Source: Microbacterium imperiale
GTDB lineage: Bacteria > Actinomycetota > Actinomycetes > Actinomycetales > Microbacteriaceae
Assembly: GCF_017876655.1 (NCBI RefSeq)
Contig: NZ_JAGIOK010000001.1
Coordinates: forward strand, 868,001-932,000
Reading direction: 5' to 3'
DNA: 64,000 bases
Each line of letters starts with the position of its first letter. Within the stretch, counting starts at the first letter, position 1. This document shows positions 54,357 through 64,000 of the stretch, piece after piece. The position numbers and the translations under genes were made by a program. The notes under the pieces were generated by a model. It saw only the letters and a list, made by a program, of their open reading frames with translations. It did no database searches and was not told the DNA's origin.

Positions 54357-55022
54357 ATGAGCGAGAAGCCGCAGACGCGACGACGCAAGAATCTGAGCGA
54401 CAAGCAGCTCGCGATCCTCGAGGTGATCCAGCGCGCCATCGCCCGCAACGGCTACCCGCCCAGCATGCGAGAGATCGGCGACGCGGTCGGACTCAAGTCC
54501 CTCTCGAGCGTCACGCATCAGCTGAATCAGCTCGAGCTGAGCGGCTACCTCCGTCGCGACCCCGGCAAGACCCGCGCGATGGAGGTTCTGATCGACCTTC
54601 CGGGCACCGCCGCCGAGAATCCCGCCGATGCAGCCCCCGCGCTCGGCGACGCCGCCCTCGTGCCCTTGGTCGGCCGCATCGCCGCGGGCGTGCCGATCAC
54701 CGCCGACCAGCAGGTCGAGGAGATCTTCCCCCTTCCCCGTCAGCTCGTCGGCAAGGGCGACCTGTTCATGCTCAAGGTCGTCGGCGACTCGATGATCGAC
54801 GCCGCGATCTGCGACGGCGACTGGGTCGTCGTGCGGTCGCAGGCGACCGCCGACAACGGCGAGATCGTCGCCGCGATGCTCGACGGGGAGGCGACGGTCA
54901 AGACGCTCCGCCAGCGCGACGGACACACCTGGCTGCTCCCCCGCAACTCGGCGTTCGAGCCGATCCTCGGCGATGACGCCGTCGTCCTCGGCAAGGTCGT
55001 AGCCGTCCTCCGCACCGTCTGA
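54357..55022 (+). CDS. lexA: LexA repressor
   Basis: The product has 221 residues. The winged-helix DNA-binding domain is [48 protein letters not shown]. The self-cleavage bond is A110-G111 (IAAGVPI), with S145 (GDSMID) and K182 (TVKTLR) as the dyad. RecA-activated cleavage releases SOS genes. ACAGGAGACC precedes the ATG. The length matches actinobacterial LexA. Confidence 0.97.
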   Translation: MSEKPQTRRRKNLSDKQLAILEVIQRAIARNGYPPSMREIGDAVGLKSLSSVTHQLNQLELSGYLRRDPGKTRAMEVLIDLPGTAAENPADAAPALGDAALVPLVGRIAAGVPITADQQVEEIFPLPRQLVGKGDLFMLKVVGDSMIDAAICDGDWVVVRSQATADNGEIVAAMLDGEATVKTLRQRDGHTWLLPRNSAFEPILGDDAVVLGKVVAVLRTV

Positions 55023-55072
55023 GCACCACGGCCGGCCGCACGACGACGGGGTCGCTCGCGTACGGTGGCCTC

Positions 55073-56986
55073 ATGTCCGCGCAGCTCCCCTACGGTTCCT
55101 GGCCCTCCCCGCTCACCGCCGCGTGGGCGAGCTCGTCCTCCCTGCGGCTCGACGGCGCGGCCTTCGTCGGCGACGAGATCTGGTGGGGCGAGTCGCTGCC
55201 CGATGAGGCTGGACGCGTCGCCGTGCGCCGACGGACCGCCGACGGCGGCGTCGAGACCGTCCTGCCCGGCCCCTGGAACGCGCGGTCGCGCGTCCACGAG
55301 TACGGCGGCGGTGCGTGGACGGTCACCGACGACGGCATCCTGTTCTTCGTCGACAAGGGCGACCAGCGTGTGCGCCGGCTGCGCCCCGGCGGCACTCCCG
55401 AGGCGCTGACGCCCGCCGATGAAGGCACGAGCTACGGCGGGCTGCGCTGGCAGCACGGAACGCTGTTGGCCGTCCGCGAGCGTGAACAGGCGGGCGGGAC
55501 CCCGACGCGTCACATCGTGCGCATCGACCACGACTCCGACGGCGACGAGTCGGCGGAGTCGGTGACCGTGCTCGCCGGCGGCAGCGACTTCGTCGCGCAG
55601 CCGGCTTTGTCGGCCGACGGCGAGCAGCTTGCGTGGGTCGCCTGGGATCACCCCGACATGCCCTGGGACCGTACCCGGGTCCGCGTCGCCCGTGTCGCCG
55701 ACCCCGCGCACGTCACCGACGTCACCGACGGCACGACCGCGGCCCTGCAGCCCGAGTGGCTGCCCACGGGCGAGCTCCTGCTGATCGACGAGCCGACGGG
55801 TCGCTGGAACCTCTACCGGACGGATCCGGGCACGCAGACGGCCGCCGAGCCGATCGCGCCGGCCGACGCCGACACGGGCGGCGGGCTCTGGGTGCTCGGG
55901 GCGCGCTGGTACGCACCTCTCGACGACGGACGCATCCTCGCGGTGCGGACGCACGGCGCGGATCAGCTCGTGCTCGTCGATCGCGAGGGCGGCGGCATCC
56001 CTCTTCCCTTCCCCGCGACCGCACGGCTGCAGATCGAGGACGTCCGCGGCGGGCGAGCACTCGTCAGCGGAGCGGCCCCGGGCGCCTCGGGCCTGTGGAT
56101 CGTGGACGTCGGCGACGGGGAGGTCACCGCGGTGCGCGGCGGGATGCCGGATGTCGACGACGTGTGGATCCCGCACGCCCGTCAGCTCACCGTCGAGGGA
56201 CCCCACGGCCCCGTCCATGCCTTCGCCTACGCTCCCACCCACCCGGAGGTCTCGGCGCCCGCGGGCGAGCTTCCGCCGTACCTCGTGTGGGTGCACGGCG
56301 GACCCACCGCGCACGTCGGAGGCACCGCCGACAGCAAGGTCGCCTACTTCACCAGCCGGGGCATCGGCGTCCTCGACGTCAACTACGGCGGGTCGACCGG
56401 GTACGGCCGCTCGTACCGGGAACGCCTGAAGGGGCAGTGGGGCATCGTGGACGTCGACGACGTCGCCGCCGCGGCTCGCGGACTGGCCGACGACGGACTC
56501 GCTGACGGCGCACGTCTGGCGATCGAGGGCGGCTCGGCCGGCGGATGGACCGTCCTGGCTGCTCTCGTCGGCACCGACGTCTTCGGCGCGGGCGTCTCCC
56601 GCTACGGCGTCGGCGATGCGCGCGCCCTCGCCGCCGACACGCACGACTTCGAAGCCCGCTACCTCGACGGTCTGATCGGACCGCTGCCCGAGGCGGAGCA
56701 GGTCTACATCGATCGTTCGCCCCTCAGCCGTCCCGAGCGCTTCCGCGTGCCCCTGCTGCTCCTGCAGGGCGACGAGGACGCCGTCGTGCCGCCTGCGCAG
56801 GCCGAGGCGATCCGCGACGCCCTGGTCGCCCAGAACGTCCCGCACGCGTACGTGCTGTACGCGGGCGAAGGGCACGGCTTCCGGCGCAGCGAGACGATCA
56901 TCCACGCGCTCGAGACCGAGCTGGCGTTCCTCGGTCAGGTGTTCGGGTTCGACACCCCGGGCGTCGCGCCGGTCGAGCTGACCTGA
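55073..56986 (+). CDS. S9-family serine peptidase (prolyl oligopeptidase/acylaminoacyl-type)
   Basis: The product has 637 residues. The first about 370 form a beta-propeller (repeated strands, for example WSADGEQLAWVAWDHPDMPWD). The alpha/beta hydrolase end has GGSAGGWT with S488, GDEDAVVP with D569 and GEGHGF with H601. LPPYLVWVHGGPTAHVGGTAD and GYGRSYRERLKGQWGIVDVDDV are S9 hallmarks. No signal peptide is seen, so it should be cytosolic. Substrate peptides are unknown. Confidence 0.93.
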   Translation: MSAQLPYGSWPSPLTAAWASSSSLRLDGAAFVGDEIWWGESLPDEAGRVAVRRRTADGGVETVLPGPWNARSRVHEYGGGAWTVTDDGILFFVDKGDQRVRRLRPGGTPEALTPADEGTSYGGLRWQHGTLLAVREREQAGGTPTRHIVRIDHDSDGDESAESVTVLAGGSDFVAQPALSADGEQLAWVAWDHPDMPWDRTRVRVARVADPAHVTDVTDGTTAALQPEWLPTGELLLIDEPTGRWNLYRTDPGTQTAAEPIAPADADTGGGLWVLGARWYAPLDDGRILAVRTHGADQLVLVDREGGGIPLPFPATARLQIEDVRGGRALVSGAAPGASGLWIVDVGDGEVTAVRGGMPDVDDVWIPHARQLTVEGPHGPVHAFAYAPTHPEVSAPAGELPPYLVWVHGGPTAHVGGTADSKVAYFTSRGIGVLDVNYGGSTGYGRSYRERLKGQWGIVDVDDVAAAARGLADDGLADGARLAIEGGSAGGWTVLAALVGTDVFGAGVSRYGVGDARALAADTHDFEARYLDGLIGPLPEAEQVYIDRSPLSRPERFRVPLLLLQGDEDAVVPPAQAEAIRDALVAQNVPHAYVLYAGEGHGFRRSETIIHALETELAFLGQVFGFDTPGVAPVELT

Positions 56987-57036
56987 CGGCGCGCCTCTGA
57001 CGCGGCCCCGGCCCGCGATACATCCGTCGGGCCCGC

Positions 57037-57081
57037 GGTGCGGGTGAGGCCGACCGCCGGCGCGGGAGTCTCACCCGCACC
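57037..57081. terminator. Bidirectional terminator between S9 peptidase and hflX
   Basis: A perfect 12-bp stem (GGTGCGGGTGAG and complement) encloses a 21-base loop in the 118-bp convergent gap. Confidence 0.75.
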
Positions 57082-57104
57082 GGCGGTCCGGCGGCTGTAT
57101 TGCG

Positions 57105-58622
57105 TCAGACCGTGAAGGGCGCGAGCTCGGCGGCGAGGCGCTCGGAGACGTGCGCGTGCACTGCGGTGCCGTCCTCCTCGTGAGAGGTCGCGATGATGTG
57201 TCCGCTCTCGTGCACCGCGGCGATGAGGTCGCCCCGGTCATAGGGTACGAGCGCTCGGACCTCGACGGCCGGCAGCGGCAGGGCGTCTTCGATGGCGGCA
57301 CGCAGCTCGTCGATCCCCTCGCCGGTGCGCGACGACACGAAGTGCGCCGTCGGCTCCAGCCCGCGCAGCAGCAGCCGAGCATCGTCGTCGACGAGGTCGG
57401 CCTTGTTGAAGACGACGAGCTCGCGGGTCGCGCGTGCGCCGACGTCGCCCATGACATCGCGAACGGTCGCGAGCTGGGCTGCCGGGTCGGGGTGCGATCC
57501 GTCGACCACGTGCACGATGACGTCCGCGCCCGACACCTCCTCGAGCGTCGAGCGGAACGCCTCGACGAGCTGGTGCGGCAGGTTGCGCACGAACCCGACG
57601 GTGTCGGTCAGCGTGTACACGCGACCGTCGGCCGCCTCGGCACGGCGCACCGTGGCGTCGAGGGTCGCGAACAGGGCGTTCTCGACGAGCACCCCGGCGC
57701 TGGTCAGCCGGTTGAGCAGGCTCGACTTGCCGGCGTTGGTGTAGCCGGCGATCGCGACCGAGGGGATCGTGTTGCGCCGGCGCTCGGCGCGCTTGGCCTC
57801 TCGCGAGGGAGCGAATTCGCGGATCTGCTTGCGCAGCTGCGCCATGCGCGTGCGGATGCGGCGACGGTCGAGCTCGATCTTCGTCTCACCCGGTCCGCGC
57901 GAGCCCATGCCCGCGCCGCCCGCGCCGACCTGTCCACCGGCCTGACGGCTCATGGACTCACCCCAACCGCGCAGGCGGGGCAGGAGGTACTCGAGCTGTG
58001 CGAGCTCGACCTGCGCCTTGCCCTCGCGGCTCTTGGCGTGCTGGCTGAAGATGTCGAGGATCACCGTCGTGCGGTCGATGACCTTGACCTTGGCGACGTC
58101 CTCGAGGGCGCGCCGTTGGCTGGGGGCGAGTTCGGTGTCGGCGATCACCGTGTCGGCGCCGACGGCCGCGACGAGATCACGCAGCTCGGTGGCCTTGCCT
58201 CGGCCGATGTAGGTCGCGGGGTCGGGATGCGGACGGCGCTGGAGCACGCCGTCGAGCACGACCGCGCCGGCCGTCTCGGCGAGGGCGGCCAGCTCCCGCA
58301 GCGAGTTCTCCGCGTCCTCCTGCGAGCCCTGCGGATAGACGCCGACGAGCACGACGTTCTCGAGCCGCAGCTGGCGGTACTCGACCTCGGTGACATCCTC
58401 GAGCTCGGTGGACAGCCCCGGAACACGGCGCAGCGCGGCGCGCTCCTCACGGTCCCACTGGTCGCCGTCGGTGTCGCCGTAGGCCACCGTCGAGGCATCC
58501 TGCAGCGCCTGCGCCGAGCCGAAGACCCGGACGCCCGAGCGCGACTCCGCGCTCGCCAGAACACGATCGATCGGGTCCACCGCGATGTCGTCGTCGCCGT
58601 CGGGGGTGGTGGTGTGTGTCAT
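57105..58622 (-). CDS. hflX: GTPase HflX
   Basis: The product has 505 residues. The HflX N-terminal domain includes NVVLVGVYPQGSQEDAENSLREL and ADTVIADTELAPSQRRALEDVAKVKVIDRTTVILDIF. A basic Gly-rich linker (GGQVGAGGAGMGSRGPGETKIELDRRRIRTRM) leads to the GTPase domain, with G1 AGYTNAGKSSLLN and G3 DTVGFVRNLPH. VFNKADLV is G4. It binds the 50S subunit and splits stalled ribosomes. ATG at 58622. Confidence 0.96.
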   Translation of the reverse strand: MTHTTTPDGDDDIAVDPIDRVLASAESRSGVRVFGSAQALQDASTVAYGDTDGDQWDREERAALRRVPGLSTELEDVTEVEYRQLRLENVVLVGVYPQGSQEDAENSLRELAALAETAGAVVLDGVLQRRPHPDPATYIGRGKATELRDLVAAVGADTVIADTELAPSQRRALEDVAKVKVIDRTTVILDIFSQHAKSREGKAQVELAQLEYLLPRLRGWGESMSRQAGGQVGAGGAGMGSRGPGETKIELDRRRIRTRMAQLRKQIREFAPSREAKRAERRRNTIPSVAIAGYTNAGKSSLLNRLTSAGVLVENALFATLDATVRRAEAADGRVYTLTDTVGFVRNLPHQLVEAFRSTLEEVSGADVIVHVVDGSHPDPAAQLATVRDVMGDVGARATRELVVFNKADLVDDDARLLLRGLEPTAHFVSSRTGEGIDELRAAIEDALPLPAVEVRALVPYDRGDLIAAVHESGHIIATSHEEDGTAVHAHVSERLAAELAPFTV

Positions 58623-58708
58623 ACCTTCTCTTCCCGGGATGCCCGTGCCCGAGCATCCGTGAATTCTAGTCTCCCGCCGGCACGTCCGGCTCCGATACGC
58701 TCGGATGC

Positions 58709-59350
58709 ATGGGGAGTGATCACTATTTCAGCGCGTCCCCGTCCAGCGAACAGAACCTCCGTCGCATCCGCGTGACCCTCGCGGGTCGCAACGTGGAGGT
58801 CACGACCGCGGGCGGGGTGTTCAGCCCTGACCACGTGGATTCGGGCACGGGTGTTCTGTTGGCCAATACCCCTCCGGCACCGCCCGGTGGGGACTTCCTC
58901 GACCTCGGCTGCGGCTGGGGGCCGATCTCGCTGTCGCTGGCGATGGAGTCGCCTCGCGCCACGGTCTGGGCCGTCGATGTGAACGAACGGGCTCTCGACC
59001 TGGTGCGACGCAACGCCGCTGAATTGGGACTCGACAACATCAACGCCGTGCTCCCCGACGATGTTCCCGACCACGTCGCATTCCGGACCATCCGCTCGAA
59101 TCCGCCGATCCGGGTCGGCAAGAACGAGCTGCACGGGATGCTGCGCCGGTGGATCCCGCGGCTGTCCGAGCGCAGCGATGCGTGGCTCGTCGTGCAGCGC
59201 AACCTCGGATCGGACTCGCTGCAGCGGTGGCTCGCGGCGTCGTTCGAGGACGGTTACGCCGTCTCGCGTGCGGCGACGGGGCGGGGTTTCCGCGTCCTGC
59301 GGGTGCGCAAGCACGGCTCGACGCCGACCGGCGCGATCGAGCTGCCCTGA
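58709..59350 (+). CDS. RsmC-like class I methyltransferase
   Basis: The product has 213 residues. SAM-binding motif I is FLDLGCGWGPISLSLA (63-78), and motif IV is SNPPIRVGK (about 130-138), the N-methylase signature. This matches the RsmC/RlmG group that methylates guanine N2 of rRNA (m2G). Actinobacterial members are single-domain, as here. It is divergent from hflX. Confidence 0.9.
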   Translation: MGSDHYFSASPSSEQNLRRIRVTLAGRNVEVTTAGGVFSPDHVDSGTGVLLANTPPAPPGGDFLDLGCGWGPISLSLAMESPRATVWAVDVNERALDLVRRNAAELGLDNINAVLPDDVPDHVAFRTIRSNPPIRVGKNELHGMLRRWIPRLSERSDAWLVVQRNLGSDSLQRWLAASFEDGYAVSRAATGRGFRVLRVRKHGSTPTGAIELP

Positions 59351-59360
59351 GCTGCACCGG

Positions 59361-60230
59361 TCAGTCGGCGAGGGTGACCTGCCCCGAGAAGACGAGGGTT
59401 GCCGGGCCGGACAGCAGGACGTGCTCGCCGTCGGCCTCCTGCACGACTCGCACCCCGAGCCGGCCGCCCGGAACATCGACGATCCAGCGATCGGGAGCGG
59501 CGGCGCCGGCCCAGTGGCGGACGGCGAGTGCGGACGCCGCGACGCCGGTTCCGCACGAGAGCGTCTCCCCCACGCCGCGCTCGAAGACGCGCATGCGGAT
59601 CACACCGGTCCCCGCCTGCACAAGAGGCTCGGCCGGCACGACGAACTCGACGTTCGCGCCCGCCGCGGGCTGCGGCTCGAGCACCGGCTGCACCGACAGG
59701 TCGAGGCCGTCCAGCTCGTCCTCGCCGGCGAGGGCGACGACGACATGCGGGTTCCCGACGTCGATCGACTGACCCGGTCGGGCGACACCGAGTCCGCGGG
59801 CGCGGACGAGCACATCGCCGGCCTCGGCGCGCCAGAGGCCCCGGTCGACCTCGTAGCCGTTCTCGGCGCGCGTGATCGTCTTCACGCCTGCGCGGGTGCC
59901 GATCCGCAGGCCCGCGTCGATCGAGGCGAGCCCGGCGTCGGCGAGGTAGCGGGCGAACACGCGTGTGCCGTTGCCGCACATCTCGGCCTTCGAGCCGTCG
60001 GCGTTGCGGTAGTCCATGAACCACTCGGCGCCGGCGGCAGCGGCATCCGCCCCTTCAGGAATCGCGGCTGATCGGACGACCCGGAGCAGCCCATCGGCCC
60101 CGATGCCGACGTGGCGGTCGCAGAGCGCGGCGATCTGCGCGTCGCTGAGCTCGAGCGCGCCGTCCGGATCGGCGAGGATCACGAAGTCGTTGCCCGTGCC
60201 GTGGCCTTTGGTGAATGCGAGGGTCGCCAT
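59361..60230 (-). CDS. dapF: Diaminopimelate epimerase
   Basis: The product has 289 residues. Two catalytic cysteines are in [13 protein letters not shown] and SCGTGVAAS. It converts LL- to meso-diaminopimelate, needed for lysine and often peptidoglycan. Microbacteriaceae often use lysine or diaminobutyrate in cell walls, but dapF is still needed for lysine. It is the last gene of the miaB-miaA-GNAT-dapF run. Confidence 0.96.
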   Translation of the reverse strand: MATLAFTKGHGTGNDFVILADPDGALELSDAQIAALCDRHVGIGADGLLRVVRSAAIPEGADAAAAGAEWFMDYRNADGSKAEMCGNGTRVFARYLADAGLASIDAGLRIGTRAGVKTITRAENGYEVDRGLWRAEAGDVLVRARGLGVARPGQSIDVGNPHVVVALAGEDELDGLDLSVQPVLEPQPAAGANVEFVVPAEPLVQAGTGVIRMRVFERGVGETLSCGTGVAASALAVRHWAGAAAPDRWIVDVPGGRLGVRVVQEADGEHVLLSGPATLVFSGQVTLAD

Positions 60231-60239
60231 CTGCCCAGC

Positions 60240-60698
60240 TTAGGCGGGGCCGCCGGGGCCATCGACGACGATCCGCTTGCCCGTCGTCCAGGTGGAGAAG
60301 GGCTCGTAGCCGAGCTCGGTGTAGAAGCCGCGCACGACGTCGTTCTCGGGGCGCACCATCACCTGCACCTTGGGGCAGCCCATCGCCTCGAGCAGCCGTT
60401 CGGCCTCCGCGACGAGCTTGCGACCGACTCCCCGCTCGCGGTGCGTCGGGGCCGAAGCCAGGTAGTACAGCCAGCCGCGGTGCCCGTCATAGCCGGCCAT
60501 GACGGTGCCGACGATGCGCGCCGCCGTGCCGTCGGCAGGCTCATCGACCGCGACGAGGAACAGCTCGGGCTGAACCGTGAGCTTGCGCCTGATGTCGGCA
60601 CGCGGATCGTTCCACGGCCGGGTCAGGCCCGTCTCGTGCCAGAGCGCGACGACCTCATCCTCGTCGGCGGGTGCGAAGGCGCGCAGGGTGATGGTCAT
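60240..60698 (-). CDS. GNAT acetyltransferase (YpeA-like)
   Basis: The product has 152 residues starting [36 protein letters not shown], the YpeA/PhnO-like start. The CoA loop is [39 protein letters not shown] is the C-terminal motif. It overlaps the miaA stop (ATGA). Substrate unknown. Confidence 0.9.
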   Translation of the reverse strand: MTITLRAFAPADEDEVVALWHETGLTRPWNDPRADIRRKLTVQPELFLVAVDEPADGTAARIVGTVMAGYDGHRGWLYYLASAPTHRERGVGRKLVAEAERLLEAMGCPKVQVMVRPENDVVRGFYTELGYEPFSTWTTGKRIVVDGPGGPA

Positions 60699-61666
60699 GA
60701 GTCGTCCTTCCCGGGGTCGGAGGCGCGGACGTCGGCAACCAGCGACGACGCCTCGGTCTCTCGCACGTCGATCCACCGCACCTGCTCGTAGCGTTTGAAC
60801 CACGACACCTGTCGGCGCGCGTAACGCCGCGTGAGCGCTTGCGTCTCGGCGATCGCCTCGGCCTGCGTCAGCTCGCCGCGCAGCTGCGACAGGGCCTGGG
60901 CGTAGCCGATCGCCCGGCCCGCGGTGGGCCCGCGCTCGAGGCCCTCGCGGCGCAGCGCCTCGACCTCGTCGATCAGCCCGCTCTGCCACATCCGCTCCAC
61001 GCGTGCGTCGAGCAACGGCACGAGCTCGTCCCGGGTGATCGCCGTGCCGATGATGCGGGTCGAGGGATGCCACAGCGCGGGCGCGTCGGGCAGCGCCCCG
61101 CCGTGCGTCGCTCCGCCCTGCGCGAGCACTTCCAGCGCGCGCACGATGCGCCGACCGTTGCGCGGGTCGATCCGCGCGGCCGCGGCGGGGTCGGCGTCAC
61201 GGAGGCGCGCGAACAGCGCGGCGGCTCCCTGGCGGTCGAGCTCGTCCTCGAGCTGCGCGCGCAGCCCCTCGTCGCGCGGCGGGAACCGGAAATCGAACAG
61301 GACGCTCGAGGCGTAGAGCCCCGAACCGCCGACGAGGATCGCGTCGGCGCCGCGCGCGTGGATCTCACCGATCGTGCGCCGCGCGACATCCTGGTACCAG
61401 GCGACCGCGGCCTCGTCGGTCACGGAGAGCGCGTCGAACAGGTGATGCGGGATGCCGCGCCGCTGCGCCTCGGGCAGTTTGGCGGTTCCGATGTCCATGC
61501 CGCGATACAGCTGCATCGCATCGACGTTGACGATCTCCGCACGCCGGCCCCGCGCCGCGAGGACACCGGCCAGGTCGAGCGACAGCGCCGTCTTGCCGGT
61601 TCCCGTGGCTCCCACCACGGCCCAGAGCGTCGGCGACGGGTCACCGGCCGCGTCGAGGGTGGTCAC
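60695..61666 (-). CDS. miaA: tRNA dimethylallyltransferase
   Basis: The product has 323 residues. The P-loop is [17 protein letters not shown] (about 17-33). [15 protein letters not shown] and [10 protein letters not shown] are conserved; the C-terminal end, [25 protein letters not shown], is standard. It adds an isopentenyl group to A37 of tRNAs. GTG start overlaps the miaB stop, so the two modification enzymes are coupled. Confidence 0.96.
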   Translation of the reverse strand: MTTLDAAGDPSPTLWAVVGATGTGKTALSLDLAGVLAARGRRAEIVNVDAMQLYRGMDIGTAKLPEAQRRGIPHHLFDALSVTDEAAVAWYQDVARRTIGEIHARGADAILVGGSGLYASSVLFDFRFPPRDEGLRAQLEDELDRQGAAALFARLRDADPAAAARIDPRNGRRIVRALEVLAQGGATHGGALPDAPALWHPSTRIIGTAITRDELVPLLDARVERMWQSGLIDEVEALRREGLERGPTAGRAIGYAQALSQLRGELTQAEAIAETQALTRRYARRQVSWFKRYEQVRWIDVRETEASSLVADVRASDPGKDDS

Positions 61667-63213
61667 ACCCCGATACGCAGCGTCGGCAGGCCGAGCGACA
61701 CGGCCCGGGGACCGCCGTCCGCGCTGGCCGGCGCGGGAACGCCACAGGATTCCGCCTGCGATCGATCCCAGGCGTCGCCGGCGCGGGTGCGTCGGATGCG
61801 CAGCGGCGCCCCGTCGAGGCTGTCGGCCAGGAGGTGGAACGGCGCGGCATGCGTCACTCGCACTGTGACGACGTCACCGGGTCGCGGCGTGGCAGAGCCC
61901 GCCGGAAGCTCGAAGTGGACGAGCCGGTTGTCTTCGGCTCGCCCGGTCAGCCGGTGCGTCTCCGCGCTCTTCTTGCCCTCCGCCGACGACACCAGCACCT
62001 CGACCTCTCGGCCGAGCTGCTTCTGGTTCTCTTCGAGCGAGATCCGGTCCTGCAGCGCGACGAGGCGCTCGTACCGTTCTTGCACGACGGCCTTCGGGAT
62101 CTGGTCGGGCATCGTCGCCGCCGGGGTACCCTCGCGGATCGAGTACTGGAAGGTGAAGGCGCTGGCGAAGCGCGACTGCTCCACGACGCGCAGCGTGTCT
62201 TCGAAGTCCGCGTCGGTCTCGCCGGGGAATCCGACGATGATGTCGGTCGAGATCGCCGCGTGCGGGATGCGCTCGCGTACCCGGTCGAGGATGCCGAGGA
62301 ACTTCGAGCTGCGGTACGACCGGCGCATCGCCTTCAGGATGCGGTCGGAGCCGGACTGCAGCGGCATGTGCAGCTGCGGCATCACGGCGGGCGTCTCGGC
62401 CATCGCGTCGATGACGTCGTCGGTGAAGGCGGCGGGGTGGGGGCTGGTGAAGCGGATGCGCTCGAGTCCGGGGATCTCCCCCGCTGCCCGCAGCAGCTTG
62501 CCGAACGCCTGTCGGTCGCCGAACTCCACGCCGTAGCTGTTGACGTTCTGCCCGAGGAGCGTGACCTCGACGGCGCCGTCGTCGACGAGCAGGCGGATCT
62601 CGTTGAGGATGTCGCCGGGTCGGCGGTCCTTCTCCTTGCCGCGCAGGTGCGGGACGATGCAGAAGGTGCAGGTGTTGTTGCAGCCGACCGAGATCGACAC
62701 CCATCCGCTCGACACCGAGTCGCGCTTGGTCGGCAGCGTCGAGGGGAAGGTCTCGAGCGACTCGAGGATCTCGAGCTCGGCCTCCCCGTTGTGACGCGCT
62801 CGCTCGAGCAGCCCGGGCAGCGAGCCCATGTTGTGCGTGCCGAAGACGACGTCGACCCACGGCGCCTTCTGCTGGACGGCCGCCTGATCCATCTGCGCAA
62901 GGCATCCGCCGACAGCGATCTGCATACCGTCGTGCTTGTCTTTGCGCGATTTAAGGTGCCCCAGCGTGCCGTAGAGCTTGCCCGCGGCGTTGTCGCGCAC
63001 CGCGCACGTGTTGATGACGATGACGTCTGCCTCGGCCCCGGGTTCGACGGGAAGGTAACCCGCGCTCTCGAGCGAGCCCGACAGGCGCTCGGAGTCGTGC
63101 ACGTTCATCTGGCAGCCGAAGGTGCGCACCTCGTACGTGCGCGCGCGGCCGTCGGCCGACAGCGCGGCAGGGGACGGCGCGATCAGAGTGGGAGCGCTCG
63201 AGAGAGTCGACAT
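61663..63213 (-). CDS. miaB: tRNA-2-methylthio-N6-dimethylallyladenosine synthase
   Basis: This 516-residue radical SAM methylthiotransferase has the N-terminal cluster cysteines ([27 protein letters not shown]) and the radical [11 protein letters not shown] motif in [19 protein letters not shown]-like domain is near 400-460. It converts i6A37 to ms2i6A37. The C-terminal about 45 residues ([22 protein letters not shown] and on) are longer than E. coli MiaB. Confidence 0.95.
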   Translation of the reverse strand: MSTLSSAPTLIAPSPAALSADGRARTYEVRTFGCQMNVHDSERLSGSLESAGYLPVEPGAEADVIVINTCAVRDNAAGKLYGTLGHLKSRKDKHDGMQIAVGGCLAQMDQAAVQQKAPWVDVVFGTHNMGSLPGLLERARHNGEAELEILESLETFPSTLPTKRDSVSSGWVSISVGCNNTCTFCIVPHLRGKEKDRRPGDILNEIRLLVDDGAVEVTLLGQNVNSYGVEFGDRQAFGKLLRAAGEIPGLERIRFTSPHPAAFTDDVIDAMAETPAVMPQLHMPLQSGSDRILKAMRRSYRSSKFLGILDRVRERIPHAAISTDIIVGFPGETDADFEDTLRVVEQSRFASAFTFQYSIREGTPAATMPDQIPKAVVQERYERLVALQDRISLEENQKQLGREVEVLVSSAEGKKSAETHRLTGRAEDNRLVHFELPAGSATPRPGDVVTVRVTHAAPFHLLADSLDGAPLRIRRTRAGDAWDRSQAESCGVPAPASADGGPRAVSLGLPTLRIGV

Positions 63214-63307
63214 GATGCCTTCATTCTACGATCGCGAGGTCGCTGCGACCGCTCGACAGACGGGGCTCACGCACCGGCGCGCACCGCTGCGCACAGGCTC
63301 GCTCACC

Positions 63308-63835
63308 TCAGTCCGAAGCTTCGTCGAGCGCGCGTCGCGCGGCGTCGAGCGCGACCGGGCCCGAGAAACCCCGGCGCGCGAGCTGACCGTGCAGACGACG
63401 CAGAGCGACGTCGCGGTCGAGACCGGACATGCCCCGTGCCCGCTGCCGCGCGAACTCGCCGGCCCGCTCCGCCTCGTCGTCGGGCAGAGAGGCCATCGCG
63501 ATGTCGATGACGTCGCGATCGAGGCCGCGTCGCGCGAGAGTCTGCGCGATCGCGGTGGCGCCCTGGGCCTTGCGACCGAGCGCACCGTCGAGCAGCTGCT
63601 CGGCCAGACGCGCGTCGTCGAGGTAGCCGTTCTGCTCGAACGCCTCGATGATCTGCTCCGCGACGTCACCGTCCACGTCGGCGTCGCGCAGAGCGGCGCG
63701 GGCCTCGCGGATCGAGAGCGACCGCGTGCGCAGTTTGCGCAGCAGCATCCGCTCCGCGCGACCGCGCACGTCGTCGTCGCCGGCGGTGCTCGCGTCGCGG
63801 TCGCGTTCGCGCGTGGCCGCCGGATGCAGCGCCAC
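63308..63835 (-). CDS. recX: RecX regulatory protein (5' end uncertain)
   Basis: At least 175 residues are encoded from GTG 63835. RecX repeats are visible: AERMLLRKLRTRSLSIREARAAL, FEQNGYLDDARLAEQLLDGALGRKAQGATAIAQTLARRGLDRDVI and FARQRARGMSGLDRDVALRRLHGQLARRGFSG. RecX limits RecA filaments. The frame stays open from 63835 to base 64000 without a stop (a Ser/Arg/Gly-rich, low-complexity stretch), so the true start may be outside. recA should be just upstream. Confidence 0.88.
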   Translation of the reverse strand: MALHPAATRERDRDASTAGDDDVRGRAERMLLRKLRTRSLSIREARAALRDADVDGDVAEQIIEAFEQNGYLDDARLAEQLLDGALGRKAQGATAIAQTLARRGLDRDVIDIAMASLPDDEAERAGEFARQRARGMSGLDRDVALRRLHGQLARRGFSGPVALDAARRALDEASD

Positions 63836-64000
63836 CGGAGCGTCCGACGAACCACCCCCACCCGGACCGCGTGCGCTGTCGCGGGTCCAGGTCGTGTGCC
63901 ACCGCTGGGAGGCGTCGCGCTCGGCGCGCCCGTCGCGACTCTCGTCGTTTTCTCGGATGGCGGAACGCGGTGTTTCGTCACGGGAGCGGACCGGCGCTTC

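Overview
The window is high-GC actinobacterial DNA. Gene content and order (priA in place of hisA, lexA beside a LysM gene, argCJBDF-H, infC-rpmI-rplT, miaB-miaA-dapF-hflX, leaderless promoters) fit the Microbacteriaceae, probably a Microbacterium-like organism. This is inferred from gene families, not from a marker search.

Bases 1 to about 22,578 are the right-hand part of an integrated siphovirus-type prophage. Its left end is outside the window. The packaging, head and tail genes run leftward: HNH endonuclease, terminase small and large subunits, portal, scaffold, capsid, head-tail connectors, tail tube and tail assembly chaperones. The chaperone pair carries a canonical -1 frameshift site. 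A lysogeny block follows (tyrosine integrase, ImmA-like peptidase, XRE repressor, all leftward), facing a rightward Cro/excisionase and replication operon. That operon includes a RusA resolvase, a Cas4/RecB-like nuclease, an SSB-like protein and a prim-pol/D5 helicase, plus many small zinc-ribbon proteins. It ends against the 3' end of a tRNA-Pro(GGG) gene, the likely attachment site.

From 22,579 to 64,000 the DNA is host core genome. In order it holds: GNAT and S4 proteins; tyrS; a SatD/membrane protein pair; the arginine operon (argC-J-B-D-F, a membrane acyltransferase-like gene, argH), preceded by what looks like a leaderless arginine-rich leader peptide; an ABC exporter with a divergent AAA ATPase, bracketed by two 58-bp inverted-repeat elements; pheST; a glutamate-type ABC importer; the infC-rpmI-rplT ribosomal cluster and a SpoU methylase; hisC-B-H-priA; a lexA/LysM SOS pair; an S9 peptidase; hflX; an RsmC-like methylase; dapF; miaB-miaA; and recX, whose 5' end may lie beyond the window.

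The observations most worth following are the arginine leader in front of argC, the CAGGGCGCGC iteron array beside a small protein that copies the C-terminal domain of the phage primase, the paired 58-bp elements, and the phage HGT-box proteins.
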